From the NCBI RefSeq assembly GCF_036373705.1, contig NC_089851.1:55157940-55221939 (forward strand): a DNA stretch of 64,000 nt. Direction: 5' to 3'. The translations under genes were made by a program, and so were the position numbers. Each line of letters starts with the position of its first letter. Position 1 is the stretch's first letter. Of the stretch, positions 35,395-48,766 are shown piece by piece. The DNA is from Amia ocellicauda (lineage: Eukaryota; Chordata; Actinopteri; Amiiformes; Amiidae). The notes beneath the pieces were generated by a model. That model worked only from the letters and a program-made list of their open reading frames with translations, was not told where the DNA came from and did not search any database.

Positions 35395-35465
35395 TCCTGC
35401 TTGTCTGCTATCTCTGCCTGGATGCACTCACACCACCTCAAGCTCAACCTCTCCAAATCTTTTTT
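35395..35465 (+). mobile_element. LINE reverse-transcriptase scrap
   Basis: The frame ISAWMHSHHLKLNLSKS matches the conserved block after the catalytic YADD region in L2/Rex-type LINEs. Only about 70 bp remain, directly abutting the truncated Tc1. Confidence 0.6.
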
Positions 35466-35577
35466 ACATTCCGTTAATTCCTTTAGAAATCAGGATAAAT
35501 TGGGTAAAACCAGAAAAGCATCTAATTAATTCTCATTCAGGAGTCAACATAAAAAACAGAAAAGAAACAGAAAACCA

Positions 35578-35760
35578 TCCTGAGGTTCTGTGACACCGAA
35601 GAAGGTTTCCTACTGTTCACAGAGAAAGGGGAGCAATTGCTTGCCCCAGTGGAGGACCTTCTATGGCAGATGGGATTGAAGACTGTGGAGGAGATCGAAC
35701 AGCTTCTCCCTGTAGTAGCAGACATAACTATCCAAAGTAAAAAAAAAATGCAATCAATCT
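35578..35760 (+). CDS. Unrecognised open frame, possible exon
   Basis: An open stretch without an ATG at its start reads RFCDTEEGFLLFTEKGEQ, then VEDLLWQMGLKTVEEIEQLL and VVADITIQSK. The composition is protein-like and acidic, unlike the flanking AT-rich DNA. It may be an internal exon; an acceptor-like AG precedes it but no donor was assigned. No family is recognised. Confidence 0.3.
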
Positions 35761-35769
35761 ATTGCAATT

Positions 35770-38548
35770 AGCAATGAGGAGTAGCATTTAGTGCTATTGT
35801 TTGGCTCCAAACCAGAAGCCTATTGGATGATGTGTTATTTTAAATAAGTATGTATAATATAAAAATAGTAACAGACTGATTTGTTTTTTTGTATACACAT
35901 ATTTTACTGTTTTAGTTTTTAATTTACTTTTTTTTAATTAAGTTAATTACATGCAATTAAATGTGTGTGTATATATATGTTTCCAATTTTGTTTACTTTT
36001 TAACAAAATTAAAGTGTTCCGAAGCCCAACACTGCACCAGTCTATCACAAGGCAACTCTAATTATCTCTAATTAAGGACACAAGTCTAACACAGGGTATC
36101 TCTAATTCTAATGTTTGTTATATTTCTTTTAGATAATTTTCAAGATAAGAAAATGTACAAACAAATGATATATGCCAATATTCAGTAAATAATTATCCAT
36201 TAAGTTTAATCTGAGGATTTTTACAGCTTTTCTTCTACCCCCAAAATTCCAACTCCTGTTACAACTTTGGTAGAAACATAGTATACATACCAGCCAATTA
36301 ATTCCCTATATTATCCTTATCTAATAGCCTTAGCTTATTTTCCTTAAACACCTTTTTCAAATCATTTAACGTTTCGATTATTTTCAAAAACTACTACTAG
36401 TAGCTTACTACTGTTAACAATAACTTACATGTACTTATAGTAACTTACATACTGTAGCATTGGAGGGGCATTTTATTGGTTATTATGAATTATTATTTAT
36501 TATTTTGTTTTGTAAGGATAAGGGTGTCTGCCAAGAGATAAATAATAATAATAATTTAATTATTGAAACAGCGATACACAGCAGACCGACACTGTACACA
36601 CTGCCGGTTTTTCTGCCGCTCACGCTTGGCTGCCTGAAGAGCTGGAGTCTCTGGCCTGCGCCCCCTCCTCCCCTGTCTGCTGGCCAGGAGCCGTAAGTGT
36701 CCATCCTCATTTCTGATGCCAATGTAGTATTTTCAGTGGGGGAAAACAAGTAGCCCACAAATCGCTTGCTTACTTGCTGCTAGATTTATTGAAGAAAAAA
36801 ACTACGCGCCTCTTGCCCAGAAGAAGTTCACACAGTTCCAGGTGTTGCTCCGCACACGTGGTCACCAACTCTAAAACCCCTGCACACACCCTAATAAACC
36901 CCAGCTACCTTACCTAAATTAGCATAACACATTTTTAAATAAATTAAACTGAGCACTTTATCTCCGTTGTTACACATACATAGTATTAATAATTATACTG
37001 TTCTTACCATATGTAAATCCTGCAATAAATCATTCCCCAGCATGAAGTAATTTTCACAAAACGAAATCCAAATATAAATTTTTGCTAGTCTTTAGATGTG
37101 CCCAGCAAATGTAGTCTGTAACTCTAAGTTAAAACTTTAATAACACTCATGTATTACAATCAAACTTGAAAAATAGGGCATCCAAAACAGGAATGTCACA
37201 AAATGTTGTATCACTATATTAAAATAATATCATATGAAAGCTGTTGGGACTGAGGGACGGAAGCTCAGTTCGTTAGCTTTGCCCCTCATATTAGGAATTG
37301 GGGGTGCACAAAATGTACTAATTTATGTTTAATCTTAATTGTAAACTACTGTAAATAAATGAATAAACATATCAAGATGGCTTCCTTTGATCTACTGGCA
37401 GAGGTCTGGTCTCATAGTTCTCAAAGCAACTGTTGATCAATAATGATGAGGTGACCTCTCCAGCCACAGATTAGCCACAGAAATCTTGAAGGAGATGCTG
37501 GGAGTGACTTCTGCAGTGTCAGAACAGCCTTGCTAAAATTTGCTTGCTTGACAATTAATACAATTGGCTCTGTTGACATGTTTTTCAATCATTAATATAA
37601 AACATTATACAGTTTATACAAAACATTAATACCGGCTCTTCAAAAAGTTTTACATTTATATTTATAAATGTTATTTTGTATACTGGTAAGTTAGCCTTGA
37701 TTGGTCTTTGTTCACATATTTTTCTTTTTAAGCTGTCAAAAGCAAAATATTCCATACCTCTGTTTTGGATAGCGTACAGTTGCTAATAATAATACAAACC
37801 ATACATTTCATTACAATAACACACACACATATATATTAAGGCTGTCAGTCCATTCAAATATTTGATCGGTTAATCAATGGGCAATTGCTGATTAATCGGG
37901 CACTTATTAAAATAAAAACAACGCTGTAACATGAATGGTAAAATATATATATATATAGGAATATATATTTAAAAAACACCAAATCATTATAATAAGCAAA
38001 CTAAATTATAATTGCTACAGCAAATGGGTGCTCACAAATTATACTGTAAACTACACTGCTCTTGTAAGAAAAGCATTGCATGCAAATGAAACAGAAAACC
38101 TTTCCTTGTCTTCAATATTTCCTTACAAATCGAGTTTGAATCCAAAGTTTAGTTTCCCATTAGCGGCTTGTGACCCTGTAGTTTGTGTGCTGATACTGTA
38201 CACGTGATGTGATCTTTTGCATGATTTGCCTTTATAATTTAACTCTAGAAGTGCACGGCTGGTCAGTTTGACTGATTTAATTTGAATTACTATGTGTTCC
38301 TGAATACACTATGGATACCAATTCCTGACTTTTCCTAAATATATGTATTAAATATGCCTACAGCATTTTAGCTTTTTTTATTAAGTTTTTTATTTGATCA
38401 TTATTATACTATAGTTTTGGCTCTTGTAGGTAGTTTGAAATGTCGGTGCTTCTAGTGTGTACTGTATACTAGCCAGTCATTATAATAGACATTTTTAATT
38501 TGTTTAAATCTGCTTGATAAATGATCTTTTAAGACCTATACTGTGATG

Positions 38549-38593
<45 letters not shown>

Positions 38594-40429
38594 TGTGTCA
38601 TTTATGTTGTTGTAACTTACCATTACATATAGTGTGCCTTCCAGATGTATGCATACCCCTGATTCAATGTAACAAAAATAGTTTTAGCAAAGAAAAGAGA
38701 ACAATGTTTTTTGTTTGTTTTTGTTTTGTTTAAATACATGCACACATGAAACAATGTAGGACTATCAGTGTTAGATATCGCAAAAATATTAAAGTACAAG
38801 TTTTGAACAAATATGCAAATATGTTTTTGCGAAGTACAGTACTGAAACTAGTATTGCTTTCATTAATTTCTGCAACAAATACTGAGTGTACACTTGCATA
38901 GATGTGAGTGAAGCCATCTTCTTTTTGCCAATGTACAGCATGGCAGAAGCTGCCATAACTAAATATTCCTATACATATTTACACTCTTGATCTTGCTTTT
39001 CTCTTTCAAAACTCAAAACTTCACCATGTAGTCTCGCTCCCAAACACCCTTTATATAGCATGCAATTGCATCACGATTTAATCTGTATTCACCTGATTAA
39101 ATCATGCAATTTCATGCATTCGGATTTCATGAAATCCAACGAAATTGAACACATTCGGATTCCATGGAAATTTCATAGTGTATCGCAAAGCTCTTTACAA
39201 GAAAATATAGTTAATTAAATATTAAAACTACAATTAAGATAGACAATAAAACAATACAATTATACTATAGTACTTACTACAGTAGTACAACAAATACTGT
39301 AGGACACTGTTGTATACCACACTAAACTTTTATACTATGGTATACTGAATAATGTGTGACATACGATAGTACAATGTTATACTACAGTATACTCTTGTTA
39401 CGTGATATACTATAGTATCTTGTAATGTACTATAGTGCCTCCTACGGTACTTAGACAAATATTGAACTACCCTGTTGTATACTATAGTTTACTGTAGTAC
39501 CTTGTGATGTACTATAGTACTTAATATATTACATGTACACTGAAACATACTGCTTACTGTACTTCCACAATGTTTCTCATGGAACTTTAGCATTCTAGTT
39601 ATAAATAATATCATCATTATTATTATGCTTTTACTTTGTATTGCCTACAGGTCTTACACATACTAGTACAGACTGTTACCGAGGGTCTGGTGGAGAGAAA
39701 ATGGCCACCTATTCCTTAAGAAAATCATATTAATAAATATATCTTCACTTCAGACATTTGTGACATTGCTATATTTAAAACAATTTATACAAATAACAGA
39801 ATTAAGATAAAATTGTGGTGCAGTTCCCCTTAAAGTTTAAGAAAAACTTATTTTAGCAAATACATTGTTTATTCATTACTTGAATCGCTTCACATTACAT
39901 AAATAAATGAATAAATGTAGTAGTGTTGACATAAATAAATGTCCATTTGAACTTGTATTTATGTATTAATGTATTGATTATTTTCACTGTAATTAAAATT
40001 TAAAACAAATTCACAGTGAAAATAATAAATAAATGTTGAAATAAATAAATACATGTTCTAATAAATACATGGAGATTTATTTATTATTGTATTTAATTCA
40101 AAATCTGTTTATTTATCCATCTATTTATTTCCACATTAATTAATGTATTTATTATTTTCTCCATGTATTTATTTTTAATTTTGTCATGGATAGTATGGAG
40201 GATAATTTGTGCCAAAATGTAAAAAAAAAAAAAAAAAATGTATAAATAAATAAATATGTAGATAGTAAAGACGTTAATTCCGTTCGGAACTTAAAATGGT
40301 GTCCAGACTGTTCCTATTGCACAGACCTCCTGATGTGCCTTGTCCTAATGGATAATTTCTGTAATGGATAATTTAATCGCTGGATCTATAGAGTTGAACA
40401 TAAGACAACATACGGACATACGGACATAC
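35770..40429. other. AT-rich gene-free region
   Basis: I see no gene in these 4.7 kb. Recognisable items are a SINE/LINE-like tail ending in AAT repeats near 36510-36555, a hAT-like partial end near 37840 (AAGGCTGTCAGTCCATTC), a TA microsatellite at about 38550-38592, a duplicated block of about 60 bp spaced about 167 bp apart (about 39262-39320 and 39430-39490), and ATAAATAA-rich sequence at 39890-40260. Confidence 0.6.
38550..38592. repeat. (TA)n microsatellite
   Basis: About 21 uninterrupted TA units. Confidence 0.95.
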
Positions 40430-41838
40430 TCGGTCAGGCGCAATAGTAAAAACTAATTGGAGCTATTTGCTCCTTAGTGATATACTTTGCTTTTCCAGCT
40501 GTAAATATATATAACACATACATCAGAAATCAACGTGATAACTATATGAAACACCAGGTATGCAACTAAATAAGCTTGAGAAGGTAAATGGAAAAATGGA
40601 GAGCAGCAGCAATCTAAAGCTACTTAAATTGTTAGATTGTGTTTTAAAGTACACAAAATGAAACTTAGAGAATAAAGTGTTTACTACTATATTATGATAT
40701 TAGAAGTATTGATGGTACTACTAATGTAATTAAATTGATACATTTCAATCAAATAAGTGTAGATGGTTTATTGAGATTGAAATGGCTTGTTCCTTAAAAT
40801 ATTAGACCACAAGAGGGGGAACTTGACCTTGAATACTCTACTTACCAAAACCTTTAAGCAACAATTGTTGTCAACATGTGTCTTCATCTGATTCATATTT
40901 TTATGAGTCTGAAGCCATACATTTCTCGACTCCAAGCACCTGGAAGACTCAAAAGTTGGGGGCCAAGCAACGAAGTTGCTGGAACCCTATTGTTAGGATT
41001 ATTATTTTTCAGCAGTATCTTTTCAAAAGCCTATAGAAACCAATGCTTGATGAAAACTCATGAAACTTCATACAGTGATAGATGGCTATGTAGTACTATG
41101 CCATATTCAATATGGAGGCCATATGTCACATGGTCTGGTGGCCATAGTGGCTTAAGTGACACATTTTGGAAAATATACAAAAATCTTCTTCTCCGAAACC
41201 GCAGACGGGACAGATGTGAAACTTGGTGTGTGATGTTATGTTATGGCCTAAATTCAGATTTGTTCAAAACAAGTCAATAAGTCATATGGTTTGGCAGCCA
41301 TATTGGATTGGCCAAGAATCTTCAAAGATCTTAATCTCCGAAATGGTTGGTCTGATTGATATGAAATTTTGTACACATGACCTTGGCTAGCTCCTCTATC
41401 AGATTTGTTCAAGGCAAGTTGATTGAGAAAACAAAATGGCCGCCATGAGCCAATCAAATTTCAGAGATGGTCAAGTTGCAAATAAATGCATATGGTGCAG
41501 TATGGAACTATGTTAGAATGTATTGGACTGATTGTTACTTGACAGAATTGATCCCATAAGCAATGTGGTGGTCACTGGTCATTATTATTATTATTATTAT
41601 TATACTTATTTTTTCTTCTCTTCCACCAGAATATGTTCAAATGCCTATAACTTTTGAACCGCAGTCAAAAAAGTCACCATGGATGTAGGGGTCTATGGCA
41701 TGGTCACTAGATCGCAAAATGGCGGCATAATGTCACATGGTTTGGTAGCCAACTTGATTGTAGTCCAGGCAAAAAATTACAGTTTTCAAACATAGTTTTC
41801 TCAGGAACGGGAAAGATATTGTACATATTGCGCTTATG
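40430..41838 (+). repeat. R1 unit of a 2.25-kb tandem repeat, left part
   Basis: From about ACATACTCGGTCAGGCGC onward this segment aligns by eye with R2 (56430-57707) along its length, including ACCACAAGAGGGGGAACTT and the ATATGG/CCATAT-rich middle. The start of the unit also recurs at 63870-64000 (R3). It runs directly to the Polinton edge and continues at 52646. No gene is recognised in it. Confidence 0.8.
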
Positions 41839-42401
41839 AGTAGTAATGATGGCACTTTATGTCAAAGTGTCAGGTGGCCCCACCCCTACCCAGAAGCCCC
41901 ATGGGCTGGGAAGCCCCGCCTTACCCAGAAGCCCCACGGGCCAAGAAGCCCCTCCTTACCCTGTACCCTTTGATCCTCTCCAGTCAGCCAACTTGTTAGG
42001 TTACAGGTTTTACCTTTTGACCCTCTCCTGTCAGCCATCTTGTTTGGATGACCGTAATCTTGTTAGGATGACAGCCATCTTGTTTGGATGACCTCCATCT
42101 TGTTAGGATGACAGGCATTTTGGAAAGGGCACAGGTCATCTTGACAAGTGTTTACTGCCATCTCACCCTGATGGTGTATGTGTGTGTGTGTGTGTAATGT
42201 TTAAGAGTTTAAACTTATTATTATTTGTGTTATGTTTTATGATTAGGTTTGTTATGATAAGTTGTTAGCAAAATAAAATACATTAAAATAAAAAGAGAAC
42301 AACAACATAAAGTTTTAATAAAAAAGTATTTTAAACTGTGTTTAGTGATGTGCGTGTGATGATTTTAGGTTATATATTTTATGATTATTTTTGGGGTGGT
42401 A
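41839..42401 (+). repeat. Polinton left terminal inverted repeat
   Basis: Contains two tandem arrays: about 36-bp units around CAGAAGCCCCATGGGC and 20-bp units around CATCTTGTTTGGATGAC, then a GT microsatellite and a GGGGTGGTA inner border. Matched in reverse by 52028-52645. Confidence 0.92.
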
Positions 42402-42638
42402 CAGTGTTGGAAAAATAAAAGAGAAAGAAAAGGTATAGACATTCAAAATATGAGACTCAGTAAAATATATTTCAATGTCAATATTTTATTGTGACAGCTC
42501 TAAAAATGACAACAAGGCATCAAGTCAGATGTAGACAGTGAGATTAGATACTGACTCGGGTGACCAATGATCCCGCTTCCCCAACACCTACAGCAGCCAG
42601 GAAGAAACAACTGAACTGTACTGCACTAGCTACTCCCT

Positions 42639-43267
42639 CTACTTGTTTATTGGCCAGGGCAGTGACACTATTCTGTCTAGCACAGTGTAGAAATTGGGTT
42701 TGGTCATGATAGGGATAGTATTTCCAAAAGAACTCTGCAGAACTTTTTGGACAGATGTAAAAGCAGATTCACCAGGATGTGTCTCTTTATACAGCATTCT
42801 CTTGAGCACATTGGGGAGGGACGCCACTGTTTTTTCAACATCAGCAACTAGCGATTTCACATCAGAATTACCAGTATCATACAAATCACCAAACTTGTGA
42901 GCTATTAGAGTGAGGATGACATCTTCAAACATAGATTCCTCAAACATACGTAAACGTAATTCCAGGGGCCCCGGGGGTTTCTTTCTCTGAAAAAATATAG
43001 GAATTAATATAATGTCTTATTGCACAGAAAAGCAGAGCAGGCACAAACAGTATTTTATTTATGTTTGTAAAACACTTGATAAGCCTTGTTTTTTATAACC
43101 TTCTCAACTATTTGCATTACTTTCTCATCCACACTTTCTAACAAGTCACTAAACCATCTTGAAGGTAGAGTGCATGTTTCAGAGAAAAGCACGCAGTAAG
43201 ACAGCCCGCTACTGTAAAAAGAGGTAAGCAGACAAATAGCACAGTTAACCCCACTCCGAGTGTGCAT
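42639..43267 (-). pseudogene. Unrecognised minus-strand frames at the Polinton left end
   Basis: Protein-like open stretches on the minus strand lie just inside the left inverted repeat. One contains LTLIAHKFGDLYDTG and is rich in hydrophobic, helix-type residues; the other contains SVDEKVMQIVEKVIKNKA. I do not recognise a family. The position fits a cargo gene of the Polinton. Confidence 0.4.
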
Positions 43268-43639
43268 AAAGAGATAGACAGGTCAGGTGAACAAATACCC
43301 TGTACAGGCATTCAGACCTCTGATGATTCTAGGGCCCTGTTGTTTAGTAAAATATGTCACATTTGTTGGCAACTGGTAGAAGATTTACACACAGCTCATA
43401 GAAAAATACATGTTTTGACAAATGTGGTAAAACAAAAAGGGTATAACATCGAGTTTGCTGAATCGTCACACTGTGAGTGAAAACCGCAATTAACAAATAA
43501 TGAAACAAGTAAGACACAAAGACACTCGGTCTGCACGTATCACAGCAGTACTGATAAAGAATATTAATGTAGCCAAAAGAATGCTGCGTAGGCTTAAATC
43601 TAGAATGGATGTGTCACAATTAGCAGGATCACAGACACC

Positions 43640-44055
43640 ATTACAGCACAGTGGCGGTTGATGACCACCCAGCAAACTTGGAAATTCAGGAATATATTGA
43701 TTTGATTGTGTCTGATGAATTAGCATTAGAAGCTGATAATAATAACCAACCAGACTTGGAAATTCAGGAATATATAGATTTGCACGTGTCTGATGGGTAA
43801 GCATTAGAAGCGAATAATAATGATAATCAGATTGGGGGTGGTGATGTAGCAATGTTAGAGGTGAATAATGAAAATGCTGAACAAATGGTTGAGTGTGGTA
43901 ATGGCGGGGACCCGCCTCGGGTGTTTTTGGAGCGTATTCGTCACTATGACCGGGAACTTAACAGGTTCCGGGGAATGGAGTTTTATGAAGAATTCAGGTT
44001 TGTGAATCTGGATCTGGTAGAATCGTACTGGTGCTGTGCAAGGGCTGTTAAATGA
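43640..44055 (+). pseudogene. Polinton acidic protein remnant with internal tandem repeat
   Basis: An acidic, Asn-rich coding-like region in which a unit of about 78 bp encoding NLEIQEYIDL is present twice (about 43670-43747 and 43748-43825). It is followed by ERIRHYDRELNRFRGMEFYE. It lies just upstream of the polymerase. Function unknown. Confidence 0.45.
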
Positions 44056-44216
44056 AATATCACACAATGTGGGTCCTAATGATTTTGTACAGCTTAGACT
44101 GAGCTCGGGGTCATTAAATAATGCTTTCTGTTAGAGGAGGCAACATTTGGGGGAGCTGAAACAGATTTCCTAGAGAGCATAGCTAATTTACTGCAAAGTC
44201 ACACCGAAATCCTAAT

Positions 44217-47200
44217 ATGCAAGGTGGGGTACGGAGACGTATAAAAGGTATTTTGTTTTGCAAGATAATAGACAAGAAAAGGGCATGCCTCACTGATTTC
44301 AAAAACCAAGGTAACAATTTATGTTTTGCCGCCAGTGTGTACCGCCTGTGGAAAGGGAAAGAATGCACAGATGTTTGTTTTACTTCACAAACAGCATTAC
44401 TACGGGGTTTTAAACATCAGAACATTTATAGGTGTTAACTATTTCTGTGATTATTGCCACGCAGTATATGGGCATAAAAATAGTCACACGTGTCGGAATT
44501 TGTGCAGAGCGTGTTTAGACCCCCACTGTTTTGAGGTTAAAGAGACCATCACCAGATGCGATGTATGTAAAATATTCTGTAGAGGTGGTGTCTGTCTCAG
44601 GAGACACAAGGCTAAAGCTGCCACCAAAGAGATTCAGTGTGTTCAACACTTTTACTGTACAGAGTGCCGGACTTTTCTCCCAATAATGCACACTTGCGAA
44701 GAAAAGCTCTTTCCGCGCTGTAAAAGTGTTATCCAGACACCTGACAATCATGTATGCTACATGAGCGTAATAAACATCCCCAAACAATCGGAAAAATACA
44801 TTTTCTTTGATTTTGAATGCATGCAAGAAACAGGACACACATCCCAAATTATGTTTATGCCTCACACATAAACAACAAACGCACATGGGAGTTTTATGGG
44901 GATTCTTGCTTATCTGACTTTGTGAAATGTTTCATTGACACGTGTTTTAAAAACTACACTTTTATTTCACACAATGGTAAAGGCTATGATAACTACTTGG
45001 TCATTAGAGAGCTCATACGTGAAAAGGTTGCTACACACTTCATCACACAAGGAGGTAAAATTATGTGCATGACAGTGACCGCTCTGAACATCAGGTTCAT
45101 TGATTCATTACATTTCTTGCTTCTTAAACTGAGCAATATGCCAAAAGCAATGGGGTTTGAGGGTGAGAAAGGCCATTTCCCACACTTCTTTAACACGGTC
45201 GCAAACCAAAATTATGTAGGACCCTTACCCGCTGAACAATTTTACGGGGTAGACTACATGATGGGTGCTGATAAAACACAGTTTCAGGAATGGTACGATG
45301 AGCACAAACTCGATGAATTGAAGCGGTAATGTAGACAGGACGTGGACATACTGAGACAAGCTTGTACTACATTTAGAAACGAGATATTAAGTATGACAGA
45401 TGAGATACGTCTGAAGTGTCCGTCTGACCCTGATTCAGACCTGATTAAAGTCAGTCTTGACCCGTTTCAGTACATCACATTAGCCTCTGTGTGTATGACC
45501 ATGTACCGGTACATGTTTCTCAGACCGCAGACCATAGCATTAGTCCCGCACGACAATTATCACAAACAGAAAAAGCGGTTCTTGACCCCCGCTATTCAGT
45601 GGCTCATGTATACTGAACACACAGACAACATCAGTATACAACACGCACTAAAGCTGGGTGGTGAGCATAAATTTGGCCCGTACTATCTAGATGGTTTTGC
45701 AGTAATAAACGGTGTGTACACTGCTTTTGAGTACCATGGATGTTTTTTTCATGGTTGCGATACCTGTTATAGCGAAAATGACGTTAACAGTGTGACAAAA
45801 ACAACATTCGGCTGGCTATATCAAAAGACAATGTATAAAACCGAATTCTTAAAATTACAAGGGTTTGATGTTAAAGTGATGTGGGAACACAAATGGAAGA
45901 CAATGCTGAATGAAGACCAGGATGTTAGGGCATTTATTTCCGAATCACAGTTACCAGCGCCTTTAGACCCCAGGGAGTCTCTATTCGGTGGGTGGACGAA
46001 TGCAGTGACCCTGTATTATCAACCAAAACCTGGCTAGGAACTCCGTTACTATGATTTCACCAGTCTGTACCCGTTTGTAAATAAAACCAAATTGTACCCC
46101 GTTGGTCACCCGGATATAATATGCGAGGGCTTTGAAGATTTACAAAATTACTTTGGGCTCGCAAAAGTCAAAGTTTACCCTCCTAGAAGGTTGTTTTTCC
46201 CTGTGCTACCGACCAGGGTTGGTAAAAAACTGTTCTTTACACTCTGTCGGACGTGCGCTGACACCCAGCAGGGCCCCCCTGAACAAACAGCGACGAGCAG
46301 AGAGCGCTTACCGGTGTCTGGTGCATGCCAGAGCTGCTGTCTGCTGTAGATAAGGGTTACAGAATAGCAGAAATATACGAGATCTGGCACTTTAAGCACT
46401 CGACCAACACGTTGTTTAGTGAATATATTAAAACGCATTTAAAAGGCAAACAAGAAGCTTCAGGCTACCCCCAGTGGTGCAAAAATGACACAGACCGTGA
46501 ACACTACATCAGAGAGTAACATGACAGAGAGGGGGTACACTTGGACCATTACAACATTACTAAGAATCCGGCCAAAAGACAGATTTCAAAACTGTTTTTG
46601 AATTCTTTATGGGGAAAATTTGGATAACGACCAGATTTACAAAACACCAGTATTGTGAGAGACCCCAACGAATTATTTAAATACGTGTTTGCCCCATACC
46701 ACGAGGTCCCGTCTTGTGATTTTATTGATGATGACGATGATTTTATGTGCCTGTGTCACCTGGAAACGGGGAAAAGAGCACTACAATCAGCTTTCAAATG
46801 TAAATATTTGTATTGCCAGTTTCACCACCGCCTATGCTAGGTTAGAACTGTACTCTCTTCTGGATTCATTGTTTGTATCGTTGTTTGTATTATGACACTG
46901 ATTCAATCATTTATGTAAGCAGACCAGGACAGTGGGACCCCAAGTTAGGAGATTATCTGGGTCAATTGACAAGTGAGCTGCCTCCGGATCAGCACATTAC
47001 AGAGTTTCTTGCAACAGGACCTAAATCCTATGGATATAAGCTCTCAGGAGGGAAAGCCTGTATCAAGGTAAAGGGTATCACATTAAACGTGGCTAATAGT
47101 GAGAAAATTAATTTCGATAGCCTAAAAGATTTGATACTTGACTATGCGGATAAGTAGGCTGGTGCAAATGGTGAAATAAAAGACATTGCACTGCGGCAAC

Positions 47201-47460
47201 CGGGGATAGTACGTGTTAAACGTGACTGGCACTTTGAGATGAGAACACTGCAAAAGACCGAGAGATAAATTACAGATTACAACGTTAGCTCGACAGATGT
47301 ATCCAGGCAAATCTCAATATTTTTTGGAAGCTTTTGAAGATGCCACCAAGAAGTATTTCGGATACTTATTTGTCGATGTCATGTCAAAGACCCCTGATGA
47401 ATACCGTTTAAGGACGGGTCTTTTCCCCCCTGACATCCCGGTGGTTTATGTGTTTAAAAA
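44217..47460 (+). pseudogene. Polinton protein-primed DNA polymerase B (fossil)
   Basis: A broken family-B polymerase of the protein-primed type. A Cys-rich N-terminal region comes first, then exonuclease-type blocks (FFDFECMQETG near 44810; HNGKGYDNYLV near 44975) and polymerase blocks (YDFTSLYPFV near 46060, FLNSLWGKFG near 46600, YYDTDSIIYV near 46885). In intact Polintons this enzyme replicates the element from protein-primed ends. Roughly eight to ten breaks are present. Confidence 0.9.
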
Positions 47461-47503
47461 ACAAAGAAAGTAAAAGCCGCTGGTTTTCCAGCGTTGAGCA
47501 CAT

Positions 47504-47852
47504 TTGCTGTCTGTGACTCTGGCTGTCAGTATGTCACTGCGTATGAAGAGAAAACTGGCTCTCCTGCAGCTGCTGGTTAAAGCCAAGCCGCAACAAGGCC
47601 ATTCTGTGCGCCGCTGGAAGCGACCTGGTACAGGCCGTGTCAGAAATCGCTCTAAATACACTGAAAGGAAACATCCGCTTGAGCGCTAAACAATTTCAGA
47701 AACTCAAGAAAAGTGGCCACATTATAAAAACACTTAGTAAAAAGACAGTGTCTGTTAAGAGAAAGAGAAATCTATTGAATCAGTCTGGGGGGTTTATCGG
47801 TAATTTGCTAAGTATTGCCATTCCCGTCATTACCGGCTTACTGACCAGATGA
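47504..47852 (+). pseudogene. Polinton small basic/hydrophobic protein remnant
   Basis: A Lys/Arg-rich stretch followed by a hydrophobic tail near GGFIGNLLSIAIPVITGLL. This resembles the small membrane-active or core proteins found between the polymerase and the next gene in vertebrate Polintons. The assignment rests on position and composition. Confidence 0.55.
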
Positions 47853-48592
47853 AAATGCAATTCACTGAGAAAATGTATCTAGTACCTCAGAAACAGATGG
47901 GCCAAATTAAAGAGGACTTTCCAGTTGAACACGACATCAGAAAAATAGCCACATATAAATTGGATGGTGAAATGAAAGATATTCTGCAAAGCTCTCAATT
48001 GGGTGAATATGACAAAGCGCTGCAGAGGTACTTGGCCCTGACGCGGCAGGCAGAATCTGAAAAAGCCACTTTGACTTTGCAGATGCCTGACACCAATACC
48101 CCGGCCGAAAAACCGCACACAGAGCCTGTTTTCGATTATATTTTAGACGCTATCCCACAAAGGCAAAATAAAAATGACGAAATGGTGTCCAACAATTCTA
48201 TAGCTAGCTGGAATGAGAATGGGGAATTTGTGTACAAGGGGGGCCCTGTTCGTGGGTCTCATGTGATTGATCTGGTTAGGGCTGTCACACAGCCGCACAC
48301 GCTGGCCACAGGAAGAGCCCCCAAAGGCTGGGGCAGTTTTATGATGGCGATGGCGGAGATTAACATCCCCGGTTCGGTACTGTCTAACAGAATAAACAGG
48401 GAGGTGTTGGAGAAACTGAAAACAACACCTACTAGAGACAGTTCTATGTCTATACAGAGAAATCCTATTTCTCCTGAACCAGACTTTGATATTTCGATGG
48501 AGGGGGTGGCTGCCCCACCCGAAACACCACAAAGAGACCAGCCAGCTAAAAAGCATCGGCTGTTTGGGAAATTACCATGGCTGTCTCTGTAA
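47849..48592 (+). CDS. Polinton conserved protein of unknown function (PY/PX-like)
   Basis: An open frame of 247 codons starting MKMQFTEKMYLVPQKQ, a start typical of a recurrent Polinton protein (XMYLVPQ). It has a coiled, charged first half, a conserved GGPVRGSHVIDLVRA centre and a Pro-rich tail ending in a basic-hydrophobic patch. It overlaps the previous coding region by a few bases. The role is unknown; virion association is inferred from family context. Confidence 0.65.
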   Translation: MKMQFTEKMYLVPQKQMGQIKEDFPVEHDIRKIATYKLDGEMKDILQSSQLGEYDKALQRYLALTRQAESEKATLTLQMPDTNTPAEKPHTEPVFDYILDAIPQRQNKNDEMVSNNSIASWNENGEFVYKGGPVRGSHVIDLVRAVTQPHTLATGRAPKGWGSFMMAMAEINIPGSVLSNRINREVLEKLKTTPTRDSSMSIQRNPISPEPDFDISMEGVAAPPETPQRDQPAKKHRLFGKLPWLSL

Positions 48593-48599
48593 AGCGGGT

Positions 48600-48725
48600 C
48601 CTCATGGTTTTATTTTTTGTATTATTATTTTGGTTGTTGTTTGTTTATATATAGGCTATAGAAATACATACATTGATATTATCTGTAAAATGTTAAATCC
48701 TTGTGTGATTCTGATAATAAAAAAT

Positions 48726-48766
<41 letters not shown>

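Noticed and set aside
40876-41280. A plus-strand frame of 134 codons in R1
   Set aside because: The matching part of R2 does not keep the frame, and the translation has no recognisable domain.
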